Source: Phocoena phocoena (lineage: Eukaryota; Chordata; Mammalia; Artiodactyla; Phocoenidae). Taken from it: 64,000 bases of DNA. Shown in pieces: positions 47,408 to 58,465 of the stretch (within the stretch, counting starts at the first letter, position 1; every line of letters begins with the position of its first letter). The notes below the pieces were generated by a model. The model saw only the letters and a list, made by a program, of their open reading frames with translations, was not told where the DNA came from and searched no databases. Position numbers and translations under genes: made by a program. The DNA lies in assembly GCF_963924675.1 (NCBI RefSeq), contig NC_089220.1:89221168-89285167 (forward strand), written 5' to 3'.

Positions 47408-47868
47408 AATACGGGCATACTTCATTTTATTGTGCTTCACTTTATTGCACTTTGCAGATACTGCGTTTTGTACAAATTGAAGGTTTGTGGAAACCCTGCA
47501 CTGAACATATCTATAGGTGCTTTTTTTTTTCCAGATGCATTTGTTTGCTTCACGTCTCTGTCACGTTTTGGTAATTCTCATAATACTTCAAACTCTCCAC
47601 CAGCAAAATGATTATAACATGCTAAAGGTTCAGATGATGGTTAGCATTGTTTTGCAATAAAATATTTTTAAATTAAGGTATGTACATCGTGCTTTTAGAC
47701 ATAATGCTGTTGCATGCTTAATAGACCTATGGTAAAGTGTAAACATAACTTTTAGGTGCACCGGAAATGCAAAAAATTCATGTGACGTGCTTTATTGTGA
47801 TAGTCACTTTATTGTGGTGGTGGGGAACAAAATCCATAGTATTTCTGAGGTACGCCCATAAAAGACTG
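47408..47868 (+). mobile_element. Tigger1-derived non-autonomous DNA transposon
   Basis: The left end GGGCATACTTCATTTTATTG and the right end TTCTGAGGTACGCCCA form the terminal inverted repeat of the Tigger1/MER2 group. TTGAAGGTTTGTGGAAACCC follows the left end. CAGATGATGGTTAGCATTG, AATTAAGGTATGTACATCG and CATAATGCTGTTGCATGC precede the right end. The transposase gene (pogo type, TA target) is almost wholly deleted, leaving about 460 bp. It lies inside the provirus interior and therefore inserted after it. Confidence 0.85.
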
Positions 47869-48440
47869 GACATCTGAGTTAACCTTGACTTAGTCCATCT
47901 GTGAGAAACACAATTTGGATCTAACTATTCTTTTCATTTTGTACTTGAGACATGGCTAAAATTTTCAAAACAAAAGCTGTAAGATCTCTATTTTTATCTA
48001 TCTGTATGTTTATGTATCTCTATGTGTATGTTATAGATATGTGGTATTTTTCTACCTGCAGATGGTATTACCAAAATTTATATGTAAAGAGCTCTATTTA
48101 ATTGACTTAAAGAAAATTAAGAGTTTATATAAATCAAGTATACTGTCAGAAACATGGAAACTAACCCAAATGTTTTACAAGTTCACACGATCTGGGATAA
48201 TCTTTGATAAATAAGTGTTGGTTTAAGTTTGCTGGCTTAATAAATACAGGCATGCCTTCAAAATTTTTCAACAAGGAATATAACTTTAGGTAATGGTTAA
48301 CCGTTTAATGTCTAATCCAAGAATAATTGCTAAAAACAAGTAATTTAAATAAATGTAAATAAGATCAAAGTTTAACTGAGTTAAACTAAATAATGGATAT
48401 TCATTGAATATCTAGATCATTTCTCGAAGATAAACATTAA

Positions 48441-49127
48441 GTGCTAAACATAATTTTATCTGTTTTTGGCTTTTTAAGTTTTTATAGTGACAAAAGACAT
48501 TTGTGTCTATTAATAAACATGTTTTGTGCCACATTGAAAAGTTTACTTTGTGGGAGGAATACAAGTCTCTTAAGTAAATTCCCTAGTCTTGGGAAAGAAA
48601 CATCCACTGGGGAAATCCCATGTTGGCCATCAACCTCTATGTGGGGAGGGATGCCATGTAAGTTAGATGCTTGTGGACCACTGCATGGGTATGGGGACAC
48701 CCTGAAAATGCTGGCTGCTTTAATGCTCTTGTTTGAGGAACTGTGCATAGTGCACTGTGGCAAAGAAGTAAAACAAAGGGACACCGATGCCCACCTAGAG
48801 GCTGAAACTCATGTTGGAAAGTTGGAAGAAGTGCTGAGATTAGAGAAGGACATGCAGTTGTCCATGACTCTCCCAGCTTTGGAGCTGGCAGACAAGGTTG
48901 GAAAGCAGGATAATAAACTGGAAATCTTGGTGTGCCATTTTGTAAAGTTAGGAGGCACAAGATACTGTGGATTAAGATCCAGGTGCTTGTTACAAAGCCT
49001 GATAAGGACACTAAGAAATGGAATCTCTGATAAGCATGAAGAAGAGGATATTGTGGTGATTGATAAAGGAAATGGACAAACCACCGCATACCATCTGACC
49101 TATAATACAAAGGAAATTTTTAAATAG
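48441..49127 (+). other. Unexplained 228-codon open frame in the provirus interior
   Basis: An open frame with a GTG at its left edge; the first ATG follows about 27 codons later. It ends at TAG 49125-49127. The middle is charged and helix-prone (LEAETHVGKLEEVLRLEKDM), as in coiled-coil parts of some retroviral Gag N-termini. There is no zinc knuckle, major homology region, protease or polymerase motif. Its position between the left LTR and a SINE fits a Gag-like remnant, but I do not recognise it. An open frame of 157 codons overlaps it on the other strand, so the openness may partly reflect base composition. Confidence 0.3.
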
Positions 49128-49365
49128 CAATTACCCCCAAACACCTGGGAGAAAACTTACATTCTTTGTCTATCCCTTGAAATTCTAAATCATGTCTTTG
49201 AAATGTAAATACCCCAGGAAGTAACCAAAACATTGTCACAGAACTGAAGGAAAAAAAAAAAAAGTGGGAGGGGGGAGGTTTTTAAAAAAAATACAGACTG
49301 CTATAGACGATCCTTTGCCATAATTTATTTGTAAAGGATTGAAGGAGTTTTATACAACTACTAGA

Positions 49366-49694
49366 GGACTTCCCTTGTGGTGCAGTGGTTAAGAATCCAC
49401 CTGCCTATGCAGGGTACATGGGTTCAAGCCCTGGTTTGGGAAGATCCCACATGCCACAGAGCAACTAAGCCCTGCGAGCCACAACTACTGAGCCCTCATG
49501 TGCCACAACTACTGAAGCCCGCACGCCTAGAGCCTGTGCTCCACAACAAGAGAAGCCACCACAATGAGAAGGCTGCGCACTGCAACGAAGAGTAGACCCC
49601 ACTCGCTGCAACTAGAGAAAGACTTCGCACAGCAAAGAAGACCCAATGCAGCCAAAAATAAACATAAATTAATTAATTTAAAAAAATTATTAAA
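49366..49694 (+). mobile_element. CHR-1-type tRNA-derived SINE in the provirus
   Basis: Sense copy beginning GGACTTCCCTTGTGGTGCAG, with GGGTTCAAGCC as B-box-like motif, the long body with tandem CACAACTACTGAGCC phrases, and a CAAAAATAAACATAAATTAA tail. The 10-mer AACTACTAGA flanks it at 49356-49365 and 49695-49704 without mismatch. It inserted into provirus interior DNA. Confidence 0.95.
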
Positions 49695-49704
49695 AACTAC
49701 TAGA

Positions 49705-51083
49705 AATAAGGGTAAAAGAAAATGAATATATATGAAGAGAAATATGTGTGTTTTGGGGGGGGAAAAGGTATGAGAAATGGAGATACATTTTTGTTGAGGG
49801 ATAAGAAAATCATTTTGTCCTAAAAAATAAGTGTTCCAGAAAAAAAATAGGAAAAAACCTAAACAGATATAGAAAGCTGTAGAAGGTTTGTGGTAAAGGA
49901 ATCTTGTGAATGGTATTTTATGTATGATCAAGCTGACTTGATCTATTTGGACTGGATCTATTTAACTTTTTAAAAAGGGAATATTAATACCATAAGTATA
50001 CTGGTGCAAAATTAGAATTTGGTTGTCTGTCAAAAGGACAAAGTTTTATTAGAATATTGGTCTGCTCTTAATAAGAAATTGTAAACAAAGGTTTTTCTTT
50101 ATCTTCAATGCAATCTGCCTATAAAACAAAGAATCTGTGTTTTGTCTTTATCAGGTCTTTGACTGCTTTAAAAAAATGTGGCTCTTCTCTACTAAAAGAG
50201 CTAAGTTTTTTACAACTCTGTGACTTTTTGTGTATGTTAAATTTCATGGGAAACACTGCCAAATAAGAAGTCATGCTAAACTTTCTTTAGGGTATATGTT
50301 TATGAAATTCCTAAAAATCTGGTATGTCCTGCTATAATATTTTCAGTCACAATTCTAGCTATTATCTTTATTATTTACCACAAAAATAACCAAATTTACT
50401 TGTCAATTACATTTTTTTTTTGTTATGTGAACTCTCACCAGATCTTTAACTATGGCCATTTTTAAAGTTTTTGTCATTTGCAGACAGTTACTGTTTCACA
50501 CTGATGCCTTTGCAAAAGTGTTCCTACAAAAGTGCTTCATCTTCAAAGAGATTCATGGAAAAGACCCTGACAAGTACTCTAGAATGCAGGTTTCTGATAA
50601 CTTTAAGATCATAACACTCAACTGGATAAGAATTTCTAAAACTCTGATGGAAAACTGATGAATTTATAAAACTGCTAACAAAAGATCAAGAGCAAGAAGA
50701 ATTAATTACAGGGGACTAAATGAACTAATGGAGATGATTATAATTTTATGACTTCATTTAAAACGTTGCTGGTTCTTTAATGTTTTGTCTCTAGATTTAA
50801 AGGACCCTTTTCTCCTCTCCTTAAACACTAACTAAACTTCTTATTTTTCATGGCAATATCTGTATTTGTATAAGTTCAATAAAAATCTGTTTTCTTTGTT
50901 AATAGGATACAACTCGAAAAGTCTATGGCTTGACCTCTTAGCCTAAAGAGACTTTTAAAGGTCTAATATGAAATTCCCTATGCAAAGTTCCAGCAAATAA
51001 GATTTAAAAGAGTCTACATTGTCTATCACTATTCTTGCTATTCTTGCACTCACGTAAATAATCAGGCCAAGTTTATTAAAACT
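49705..51083 (+). other. Provirus interior, no recognisable gene
   Basis: AT-rich interior of the provirus between two SINEs. A short open frame at 50452-50658 contains no polymerase or envelope motif that I recognise. A GGGGGGGGAAAAGG purine run lies at about 49755-49768. Confidence 0.5.
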
Positions 51084-51095
51084 AAAGAATTTGCA

Positions 51096-51302
51096 GGGCT
51101 TCCCTGGTGGCGCAGTGGTTGAGATGCAGGGGACATGGGTTCGTGCCCTGGTCAGAGAAGATCACACATGACGCAGAGCGGCCGGGCCCGTGAGCCATGG
51201 CCCCTGAGCCTGTGCGTCCAAAGCCTGTGCTCCGCAACGGGAGAGGCCACAACAGTGAGAGGCCCGTGTACCGCAAAAAAAAAAAAAAAAAAAAAAAAAA
51301 AA
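51096..51302 (+). mobile_element. CHR-2-type tRNA-derived SINE with a small deletion
   Basis: The body matches the other CHR-2 copies, but about 13 bp between GGTTGAG and ATGCAGGGG are missing compared with the copies at 1273 and 44736. It ends in a pure A run to 51302. AAAGAATTTGCA at 51084-51095 and about 51302-51313 is the target-site duplication. Confidence 0.94.
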
Positions 51303-51318
51303 GAATTTGCATTGAATT

Positions 51319-51562
51319 AGTCTTTTTTTTTTTAATACAGCAGGTCCTTATTAGTCATCAATTTTACACACATCAGTGTATACATGTCAATCCCAATCGC
51401 CCAATTCATCCCACCACCACCACTACGCCCCCGCCACTTTCCCCCCTTGGTGTCCATACGTTTGTTCTCTACATCTGTGTCTCTATTTCTGCCCTGCAAA
51501 CCGGTTCATCTGTACCATTTTTCTAGGTTCCACACATATGCGCTAACATACGATATTTGCAA
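51319..51562 (-). mobile_element. Young-type L1 3' end, antisense
   Basis: The plus strand is the near-exact reverse complement of 1800-2044 (for example CCATACGTTTGTTCTC, ATTTTTCTAGGTTCCACA). It begins with a T run, the antisense A-tail. The flanks share AATTAGT, a possible short target-site duplication. It sits inside the provirus and is one of its youngest visitors. Confidence 0.9.
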
Positions 51563-52452
51563 ACAAATTAGTGTTTGATAAAAAATGGAGATTAGAGAAA
51601 AAAATGTTTCAATAATATGCTTTTGTGGGTATCATATTCTAGTGTTGTTAATTGTCTTTGATGTCTTGTTTTCTACCTGTAAACTGGATTGGATCCTGAA
51701 TTCTTCTCGTTTCCTCCAGTATTTGCCTAGAATTCTCCAAACTAACATTTCCAATTTCCCCCCACCATTTTGACTTGGAATCACTACGAAACTAAAACTG
51801 TCCCTTTCCCGAAGCCATATAAACTAAAGCTGAACAACTTGATATAAACTTTAGAGAAATCACCATAACAGCTCATGTTATGTGGACACGTGGACAATCT
51901 TTATGCCTGTGGCTATGTGGCCACTCAGAAAAATTACCCAAGACATTCACACTGCGAACCAGGAAAATCTGATTACCACTGCTTGCACCACCTCCTGAAA
52001 TAAAACACCCTCAATATCCATCCTGTCTTAAGCAATCATGAGGATATGTGTTTGCTAACACATTATGTTGTGCTAATGTAAATATTTTTTAAAAAATCAA
52101 AACCCTTATTTAATTGGTTAACTTTTGGTTCCTGGAAATCTTCATTCTGAGGACTTTTTCAATCTTTGGCTATTGTTCTCCTCAGCATTGTCTACTCTTG
52201 AGGGTTTTAAATGCCTGTTGGGAGCCATTCGCATGCCAAGTGATATGCATCAGGATCAGACAACAGGATGAAATCAACAACAACTACGGAAATGATGAAG
52301 CTAATGACTCCATGGCTCTCTAGCCTAATGACTCAACTAATGGAAAAAGTGAATATGTGATTCTTTGGCCTGATTCAATGAACAATGGTAACTGAGAATG
52401 ATACTATACTGGTTGGTTATTCTCCGCCTGCTGAGAGAGTATCAGAGGGGAA
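51563..52452 (+). other. 3' interior of the provirus up to the purine tract
   Basis: Degenerate interior sequence. A stretch at 52114-52323 reads as a hydrophobic then polar peptide but has no motif that I can name. The purine tract AGAGGGGAA at 52444-52452 precedes the right LTR and resembles a retroviral polypurine tract, the plus-strand primer site. Env is not identifiable. Confidence 0.45.
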
Positions 52453-52879
52453 TCATTAAAATAAAAAACAAACAAACAAAAACAAGTAGAGATCAGCCCT
52501 GAAAACTCCCTGAGCAGACAAAATTACTTCAGTCATACAGATAAAGCTTTTAACTTATTCTGCAAGACTAACTTGACCTGAGTCATTTCTTGGTTATGCC
52601 TCTGGAAAGCGTAAGCAAAGCTTGAACTGTTTCCCAAGGTCAATATGAGGTAACCACTGAAAATTCTACTGTTATAGCCAATCACTGTAAAGAATACACA
52701 GTCACTGTTTTCTCACATATATACTTCTTTATAACAATATACCCTGGGCCTCATTCCATATTTTGGTTTGAGTGCTTCCAGTTTGCAAATTGTCTTTTTG
52801 GTGTGTATACAATAAATTTTACTGATTACCACATCAGTGATTTGTTGGTTTTACTTCTGTTATTTCTGAACTTTTGACA
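52453..52879 (+). repeat. 3' LTR of the provirus
   Basis: It aligns with 46360-46738 and ends in the same TTCTGAACTTTTGACA. It starts after a purine tract with TCATTAAAATAAAAAAC, probably expanded by simple-sequence growth. It retains GTGTATACAATAAATTTTAC, an AATAAA-type signal absent from the 5' LTR. Its ending is followed at once by antisense L1 3' UTR. Confidence 0.8.
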
Positions 52880-53215
52880 CAGAAAAGCTGAGCAGAAGGA
52901 ACAAAGGTTTCCCATATACTCTGTGCCCTGACAAATACACAGCTTCCCCATTATCAACATCCCCTACCAGAGTGGTACATTTGCTACAACTGATGAACCT
53001 ACACTGACTCATCATTATTACCCAGAGTCCATAGTTTACATTAAGAGGCATTCTTTGTACATTTTCTACTTGGACAAATTTATAATGACGTGTTCACCAC
53101 TGTAGTGTAATACAAAATATTTTCACTGTCCTAAAAATTCTCTGTGGTCTGCCTATTCATTCCTCTCTCCCTCCTAGGCCCTGGCCACTGCTGATGTATT
53201 ATTTTCTAATATAAA
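52880..53215 (-). mobile_element. L1MA/MB-type 3' UTR, antisense, right of the provirus
   Basis: CTGAGCAGAAGGAACAAAGG, CCCCATTATCAACATCCCC, AGTGGTACATTTGC, CAACTGATGAACCTACACTG, TTTTCACTGTCCTAAAAATTC and TGCCTATTCATTCC are the standard reverse-complement order of an old L1 3' UTR. It is the continuation of 46312-46359, split by the provirus. Confidence 0.85.
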
Positions 53216-53325
53216 CATTTAACTATAAATTTTCTCCAGATACTTCTTTAGCTCTATTCTCCAAATATTGATATGCTATATTTTTATCTTCATTGCATTC
53301 CAAATATTTTCTAAATTCCCTTGCG
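53216..53325 (-). mobile_element. Old L1M-type internal segment, antisense, start
   Basis: CTCTATTCTCCAAATATTG, then TTCTAAATTCCCTTG is the start of the antisense L1M-like segment that continues at 53545, interrupted by a SINE. Confidence 0.45.
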
Positions 53326-53544
53326 TTTTTTTTTTTTTTTTTTTTTTTTTATGCGTTACGCGGGCCTCTCACTGTTGTGGCCTCTCCCGTTGCGGAGGAC
53401 AGGCTCCGGACGCGCAGGCTCAGCGTCCATGGCTCACGGGCCCAGCCGCTCCGCGGCATGTGGGATCTTCCCAGACCGGGGCACGAACCCGTGTCCCCTG
53501 CATCGGCAGGCGGACTCTCAACCACTGCGCCACCAGGGAAGCCC
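53326..53544 (-). mobile_element. CHR-2-type tRNA-derived SINE, antisense
   Basis: The reverse complement starts GGGCTTCCCTGGTGGCGCAG and includes the GGGTTCGTGCC box and the body with GGAGCGGCTGGGCCC. A T run (53326-53350) is the antisense A-tail. Its CpGs are well preserved, which suggests a young copy. Target-site copies are not clear beyond a few bases. Confidence 0.95.
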
Positions 53545-56280
53545 GCAATTTTGTTTTTAATTCAAGGCATGGGTTAGTTAAAACTGTATTGCTCATGTGT
53601 GTGTTATCAACTCTTTGGACATTTTCCAAATATCTTTTCTGTAATCAATTTCTAATTTAATTCTGTTGTAATCAGAGAGCATATGTTGTATGCATGATTT
53701 CTATTCTTTGAAAATTATTAAGATTTGCTTTCTGGCCCAGAATATGGTCTTTCCTGGTGAATATTCCATGTACACTTACAAAGTACACGAAGTCAGCTCT
53801 TGTTGGATGGAATGTTCTTTAAGCATCTATTATGTCAAGTTGGTTGATAATGTCTCTCCAGTCTTCTCCATCCCTGATTTTGTTTATTTGTTCTATACGT
53901 TATTAAAAGGAGTGTTGAAGTCTCCAGCCATAATTGTGAATTTGTCTATTTCTCCTTTAAATTCTGTTTCTCTTTTGTGCATTTTGAATCTCTGTTTTTA
54001 TATGCATACACATTTAGGAATTATATATGTCTTCTGGTGGAATTGAAACTACTATTATCATGTGATATCCTCTGCATCCCTGGTAATATTTACTTCTCTA
54101 AAGTGTACTTTCTCTGATATTAATTGACACTAAGTGTCTTTAATTCATGTTTTCACATAACTTCACTTTTTCATCCCTTATGTCTCTATATTTAAAATAC
54201 ATCTCTTGGAGACTGCATGTAGTTTGGTCTTGCTTTTATTCTTATCCAACCTGTTATACTCCATATTTCAAATGAGGGTGTTTAGTCATTTACACTTATT
54301 TATTGATAATTCTATCACATTACTACATTACTACTTACTACATTACTGTCATACATTTTACTTCTTCTAAATATATAATTGCCAAAATACGTTACTATGT
54401 ATAGTCAATTATTCTTTATCAAAACTAAATATACAGAGACTATTAAATTCACCTTCACTTTTAGTATTTGTGGCACTCTTCATTTCTTTGTGTATATCCA
54501 TTTAATTTCATCTGATATTTATAAAACTTGTTCCTGAAGAATTTTCTTCAGTATTTCTTGATGGCTGGTAATGAATTCTTCCATCTTCTGTTTCTCTGAA
54601 AAAGTCTTTATTTTGCCTTCATTTGTGAAAGATATGCTCCCTAAATGTTTAATTCTGAATTGACAGTTTTTGTTTATAAATTTTGGCACATTAAAGATAT
54701 AAGTCCATTTTCTTATGTTTTGTAAAGAATTCTGAGAAGTGTGCCATAATCCTTACCTTTTCTCCTCTATATGCGTTTTTCTTTTTATCTGGTTGCTTTC
54801 AAGTATTTTTCTACTTCTGATTTTCAGCCATTTGAGTATGATATGCCTGAATGTGTGTGTGTTTCATCTTTTTCATTTCTTGGAGAGCTCTAGATTTCTT
54901 GTATATGTAAGATTCTTTCATTTTATTAATATGTAAAAACGAATTGGTCATTAGATCTTATTTTTTTCTGTCCTATTCTCTATTCTTGTTCTGCAACTCC
55001 AATTACTCATAGATTACACTGCTTGACATTGTACCACAGCTACTTCTCTGTTAGAGTTTAGATAATTTTTATTGATGCACCTTCAAGTTCAATAACTCTT
55101 TAATCAGATATATCTGGTCTTCTGCACACTAAAAAAATTATTTATCTCTGATATTATTTTTCTAGTTCTAGATTTTCATTGATTTTTTAAAAATGGTGTT
55201 TATCTCTCTGCTGAACTCCTCTATCTTTCAATGTATGTTGTCTACCGCTTCCTCTGGTTTCCTTAATGCATTAATTGTAGTGCTTTAAAAGTCCCTGTCT
55301 CCTAGATACAATATCAGGATCATTTCTAAGTTTTTTTTTATTGCTTTATCTCCTAACAATGTATTTTATTTTCTGCCTGCTCTTTTGTATGTTTCATAGG
55401 TTTATATTATGTTTCATATTGTGTATATAAGAACATTAGAGCCTGAGGTAAAGGGTACTTACATCCAGAAATGGACCATTAGTATTTTTTTGCAGGGGAT
55501 ATAGTGAGAAGTTGAGCTGGGTTGGGGTTTTGTCACCCCTATCATAACCTTCTGCTCATGACAGTAGTGGTTTGCTGTAACTTGCTTTACAGTGTGATCT
55601 GTGGTACCAAAGGGTTTCTGTTCCATCTCAGCTCTCAGCAGTCCTTCTTTGGATTCACCACAGTGGGGCCTCTGTCCACACATTCTTGACCCATCCACAG
55701 CAGTGGACTGCTGTGATTTTTTTATTTAGTGATAAGCTCACAGTGACAGTGTTCTCTGTTCTCCTGGTTCAACTTCTGTCTTCAGCAGGCTCTGTGCCGC
55801 TAGGCCTCTTGAGGCTTTTTTACAGTGTCCTTGCTTCTCCTCCCCATGCCTGCCTACCTCTGCCTTGTGTCTATGGTGGGTCTTGCACAGGAGGACATTT
55901 CTTGACCTTCCCTGGTAGAAGCAGATCTCAGCTTTGTAACAGCTTGGATCCTGAGCTCAATAAGGTTTCCTGCTCCTCAATCAGGAATAGAGTATTTTTC
56001 CTTGTACTCTTTACCTAGAAATAATCAGTCATTGTTACCTGATGGTGGGAAGGTCTTCTGTCCCTATCCCAGAGGCAGACATGTCTTGCTTCTATCCTAT
56101 TCCAGAAGCAGGAGATCATTGTGCTAGTCTTCCAGTGGCAGCCAGTTACCTCCTACTGAGCTTCATCACACTCTCTGAACCTAGTCCCAAATATTTCTCA
56201 TGAGCACCCCGGAAAAGAATTTATAGGGGAACCGAACTTACTCCTGGGGCTGCCAGTGACACTAAACTGCCATGCTTGCC
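53545..56280 (-). mobile_element. Old L1M-type internal segment, antisense
   Basis: Phrases in order: CTGGCCCAGAATATGGTC, GGTGAATATTCCATGTACAC, TATGTCAAGTTGGTTGATAATG, TGTTGAAGTCTCCAGCC, TTGTCTATTTCTCC, ATCCCTGGTAATATTTAC and TTATTGATAATTC. This well-known T-rich text is the antisense of non-ORF2 L1M sequence. The right third (after about 55440) is less certain. No usable frame exists. Naming the subfamily would need an alignment. Confidence 0.5.
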
Positions 56281-58129
56281 AATACTCAGTTTTTAAGAGT
56301 TAATTAATACGTCAGTGAATTTTTGCAACTCTTCTTTTATGGACTTTACTTCTTCCTCACATAATCTGCCAAAGGCAAAAAAGTACATGGGTCCTGTATC
56401 TTCTCAGAGGGCTTACTGCCCTTTGAAATTCAGTTTACCTTGTTATTTTATTCTCTGATAGACTTAGGAAATGTTGTAATTTACTGTATTATCCAACTTT
56501 TCCTAGTCGTTAGGGTGGACGCAACATTTTCTTTTGGTTATCTATAGCCTAAGCAGAAGTGGAACCCATCCGTGTGTTTCATATTGCTTTCGTATATGAT
56601 GTATCCTTCAGGCCTTCCTTTGAAGTACAGTTCTCCAAAGAGTATTCTTACATTACATAATATATCCCCTAGAGCATGCCATCTTCTCTGAGCCTGATTA
56701 TGCCTTTGTCCACCATCTTCCATGGCAATTCTACCATTTCCACCTCAGTTAGTATGGGACATCACTTTTCTCATGCTTCTAGAAGCCATGCTAGCAATGT
56801 GTCTATACCATCTCCAGCATGCTTGCCAGGCTGTTAAGTATTCTATCCCAGGAAAGTACTGGAAGACTACTAGACTCTCCCTTCTCCAACTTATGTTTCA
56901 CTTCTCTTTGATCAAGTACCCTCAGAATCCTACCAAAATCCCACAGTTGCTTTGGAGTACAGTCCCTTTCCTCCCTTATCAGACCCAGCACATCTCCAGC
57001 TAAGTTATATTCCAATTTTAATCTTCATTATAGTCCTAGTGTCTTGGAGGGGAGAAAGAGACAGATTCGGAAGAGATCACATGGGGGAAAGGCCTATGCA
57101 GAATTTTCCAGCAATTAGAAAAAAATAGTCTTTAATGTGGAGTACTGGGCCATCTCTTCAGGCTCATTAGTTTCAGGGAAATTTGGGGATTCGAGACTGT
57201 CAGGAACTTCATCCAAAATATCCTTATAGCATGTGTTAGAGTTATATTCGTTCGTATCCTGGACCCTAATGTTAGCACTGCAGACCTCGTTTGTTGGGAC
57301 TTTCACTTTTTTGGAATGTTTCTCCACTTAGGATTAATTCCTAGACCTGGTCATCAACTCCCTCTGCCCTACCACTTCTTTCACATTTAGCTTTTAATTA
57401 CTAATTATTTATATTCAACCTTTTATTGTTTTTCCAAAATATCAATATAGCTTAGCAATAGCCAGTCCCTTGTCCTGCCAGTGACTATTTATCCCAATAT
57501 TTCTTATTTACCTGATGTATCACAACAGTTAATGCATTCCCTTCCACTGGTATACCATTCTAGTTGACTACTGGTGAAAATTTTAACATAATTGGACTAC
57601 TACCTTGTGCCAGAGGTCATCTTTAATCTACCTACCAAAGTGATGATTTCCTCATTGCTCACCAAACAGTTGGTATCTAGCTCCAAAATCTCATCCTATC
57701 TTCTGCTCCTGCAAAATGTTCTTTACATCAATTATCACATGTTGGTTCTCTGGTAAGCATGCAGGAAGTTTATTTGGGGATCCTTTTGTCATCAGTACTG
57801 AGGAAGTGAAGGGAAAGCAGCAAGACTGGGAGGAGATGAGCTGTGACATAGTCTCTACAAAAGACTCAGCCAACCCTGTGTATGTGAGGGGAGTGGAGTG
57901 GGGGGTTTGAAGATAGAATGACCTTTCAGAGTTCTCCATACACACTTATATAGATCATTGGATCTGGATCTCCTTGGGAAAGTGATATAACCTCGGCCAT
58001 GGTGACTCTCTTCAACTAAGACAATCTCCTAAGAGGATTGGTAGGTGAAGAGGCCAGGCTGGTAGCAATCCTAGCAGCTGTGGTTAATATAGCCTACATT
58101 TCTGAAGGGGGGGTCTTAGAGGTACATCA
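56281..58129. other. Unassigned stretch with several reverse-strand open pieces
   Basis: Reverse-strand frames at 56538-56723, 56803-57015, 57115-57327 and 57691-57945 lie end to end and are charged, as decayed coding DNA might be. I cannot match them to a family. A phrase near 57765 (CAGGAAGTTTATTTGGGGATCC) hints at an old LTR or L1 remnant. Confidence 0.3.
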
Positions 58130-58465
58130 AGTTTGAGAAATGTGCAGAAACCATACCAAGACAATCACAGCCAAACTGCTAAAAAGTAAAGATAAAAAGA
58201 ATATCTCCAAATCATCAAGAGGAAAAGGGACATCAAATAGCAACAGTAAGTTATACAGCTAGTTTTTAGTAATGTAAATCAGAAGTTAATTAAATGTTAC
58301 CTTTAAAACAAAAGAGAAAAATAGCTGACAACCAGAAATGTTGTTCCCATGTAAGAAGGCAACATAAGGATGTTTGAAGATAATAATCAAAAAACAGGTT
58401 TTTTGTTTGTGGGTTTTGCCAGAAGAATTGCACTAACAGAAATACTAAAGGTGGCTGAACTCGTG
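58130..58465 (+). pseudogene. Old L1 ORF1 C-terminal fragment
   Basis: ACCAAGACAATCACAGCCAAAC, then TAAAGATAAAAAGAATATC, CATCAAGAGGAAAAGGG, ACAACCAGAAATGTTGTTCC and AACAGAAATACTAAAGGTGG follow the L1 ORF1 C-terminal domain in order, with multiple gaps. No open frame survives. It is far older than the ORF1 at 33046-33913. Confidence 0.65.

Larger units (their letters stand above)
46360..52879 (+). mobile_element. Ancient LTR retrovirus-like provirus with both LTRs
   Basis: Two related LTRs in the same orientation (46360-46738 and about 52453-52879) enclose an interior of about 5.7 kb. A primer-binding-site-like sequence follows the left LTR and a purine tract precedes the right one. The outer flanks are halves of one antisense L1 3' UTR, which shows integration as a unit. 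The interior hosts a Tigger1 derivative (about 47408-47868), two CHR SINEs and an antisense L1 tail, leaving about 4.5 kb of its own. No intact gag, pol or env is recognisable. The tRNA-Leu-like primer site suggests the ERVL group, but this is inferred. It is an old, defective host-genome copy. Confidence 0.75.

Noticed and set aside
53268..53660. 130-codon plus-strand frame and companions
   Set aside because: They run through an antisense CHR-2 SINE and its T run, and the same peptide appears at other SINE copies.
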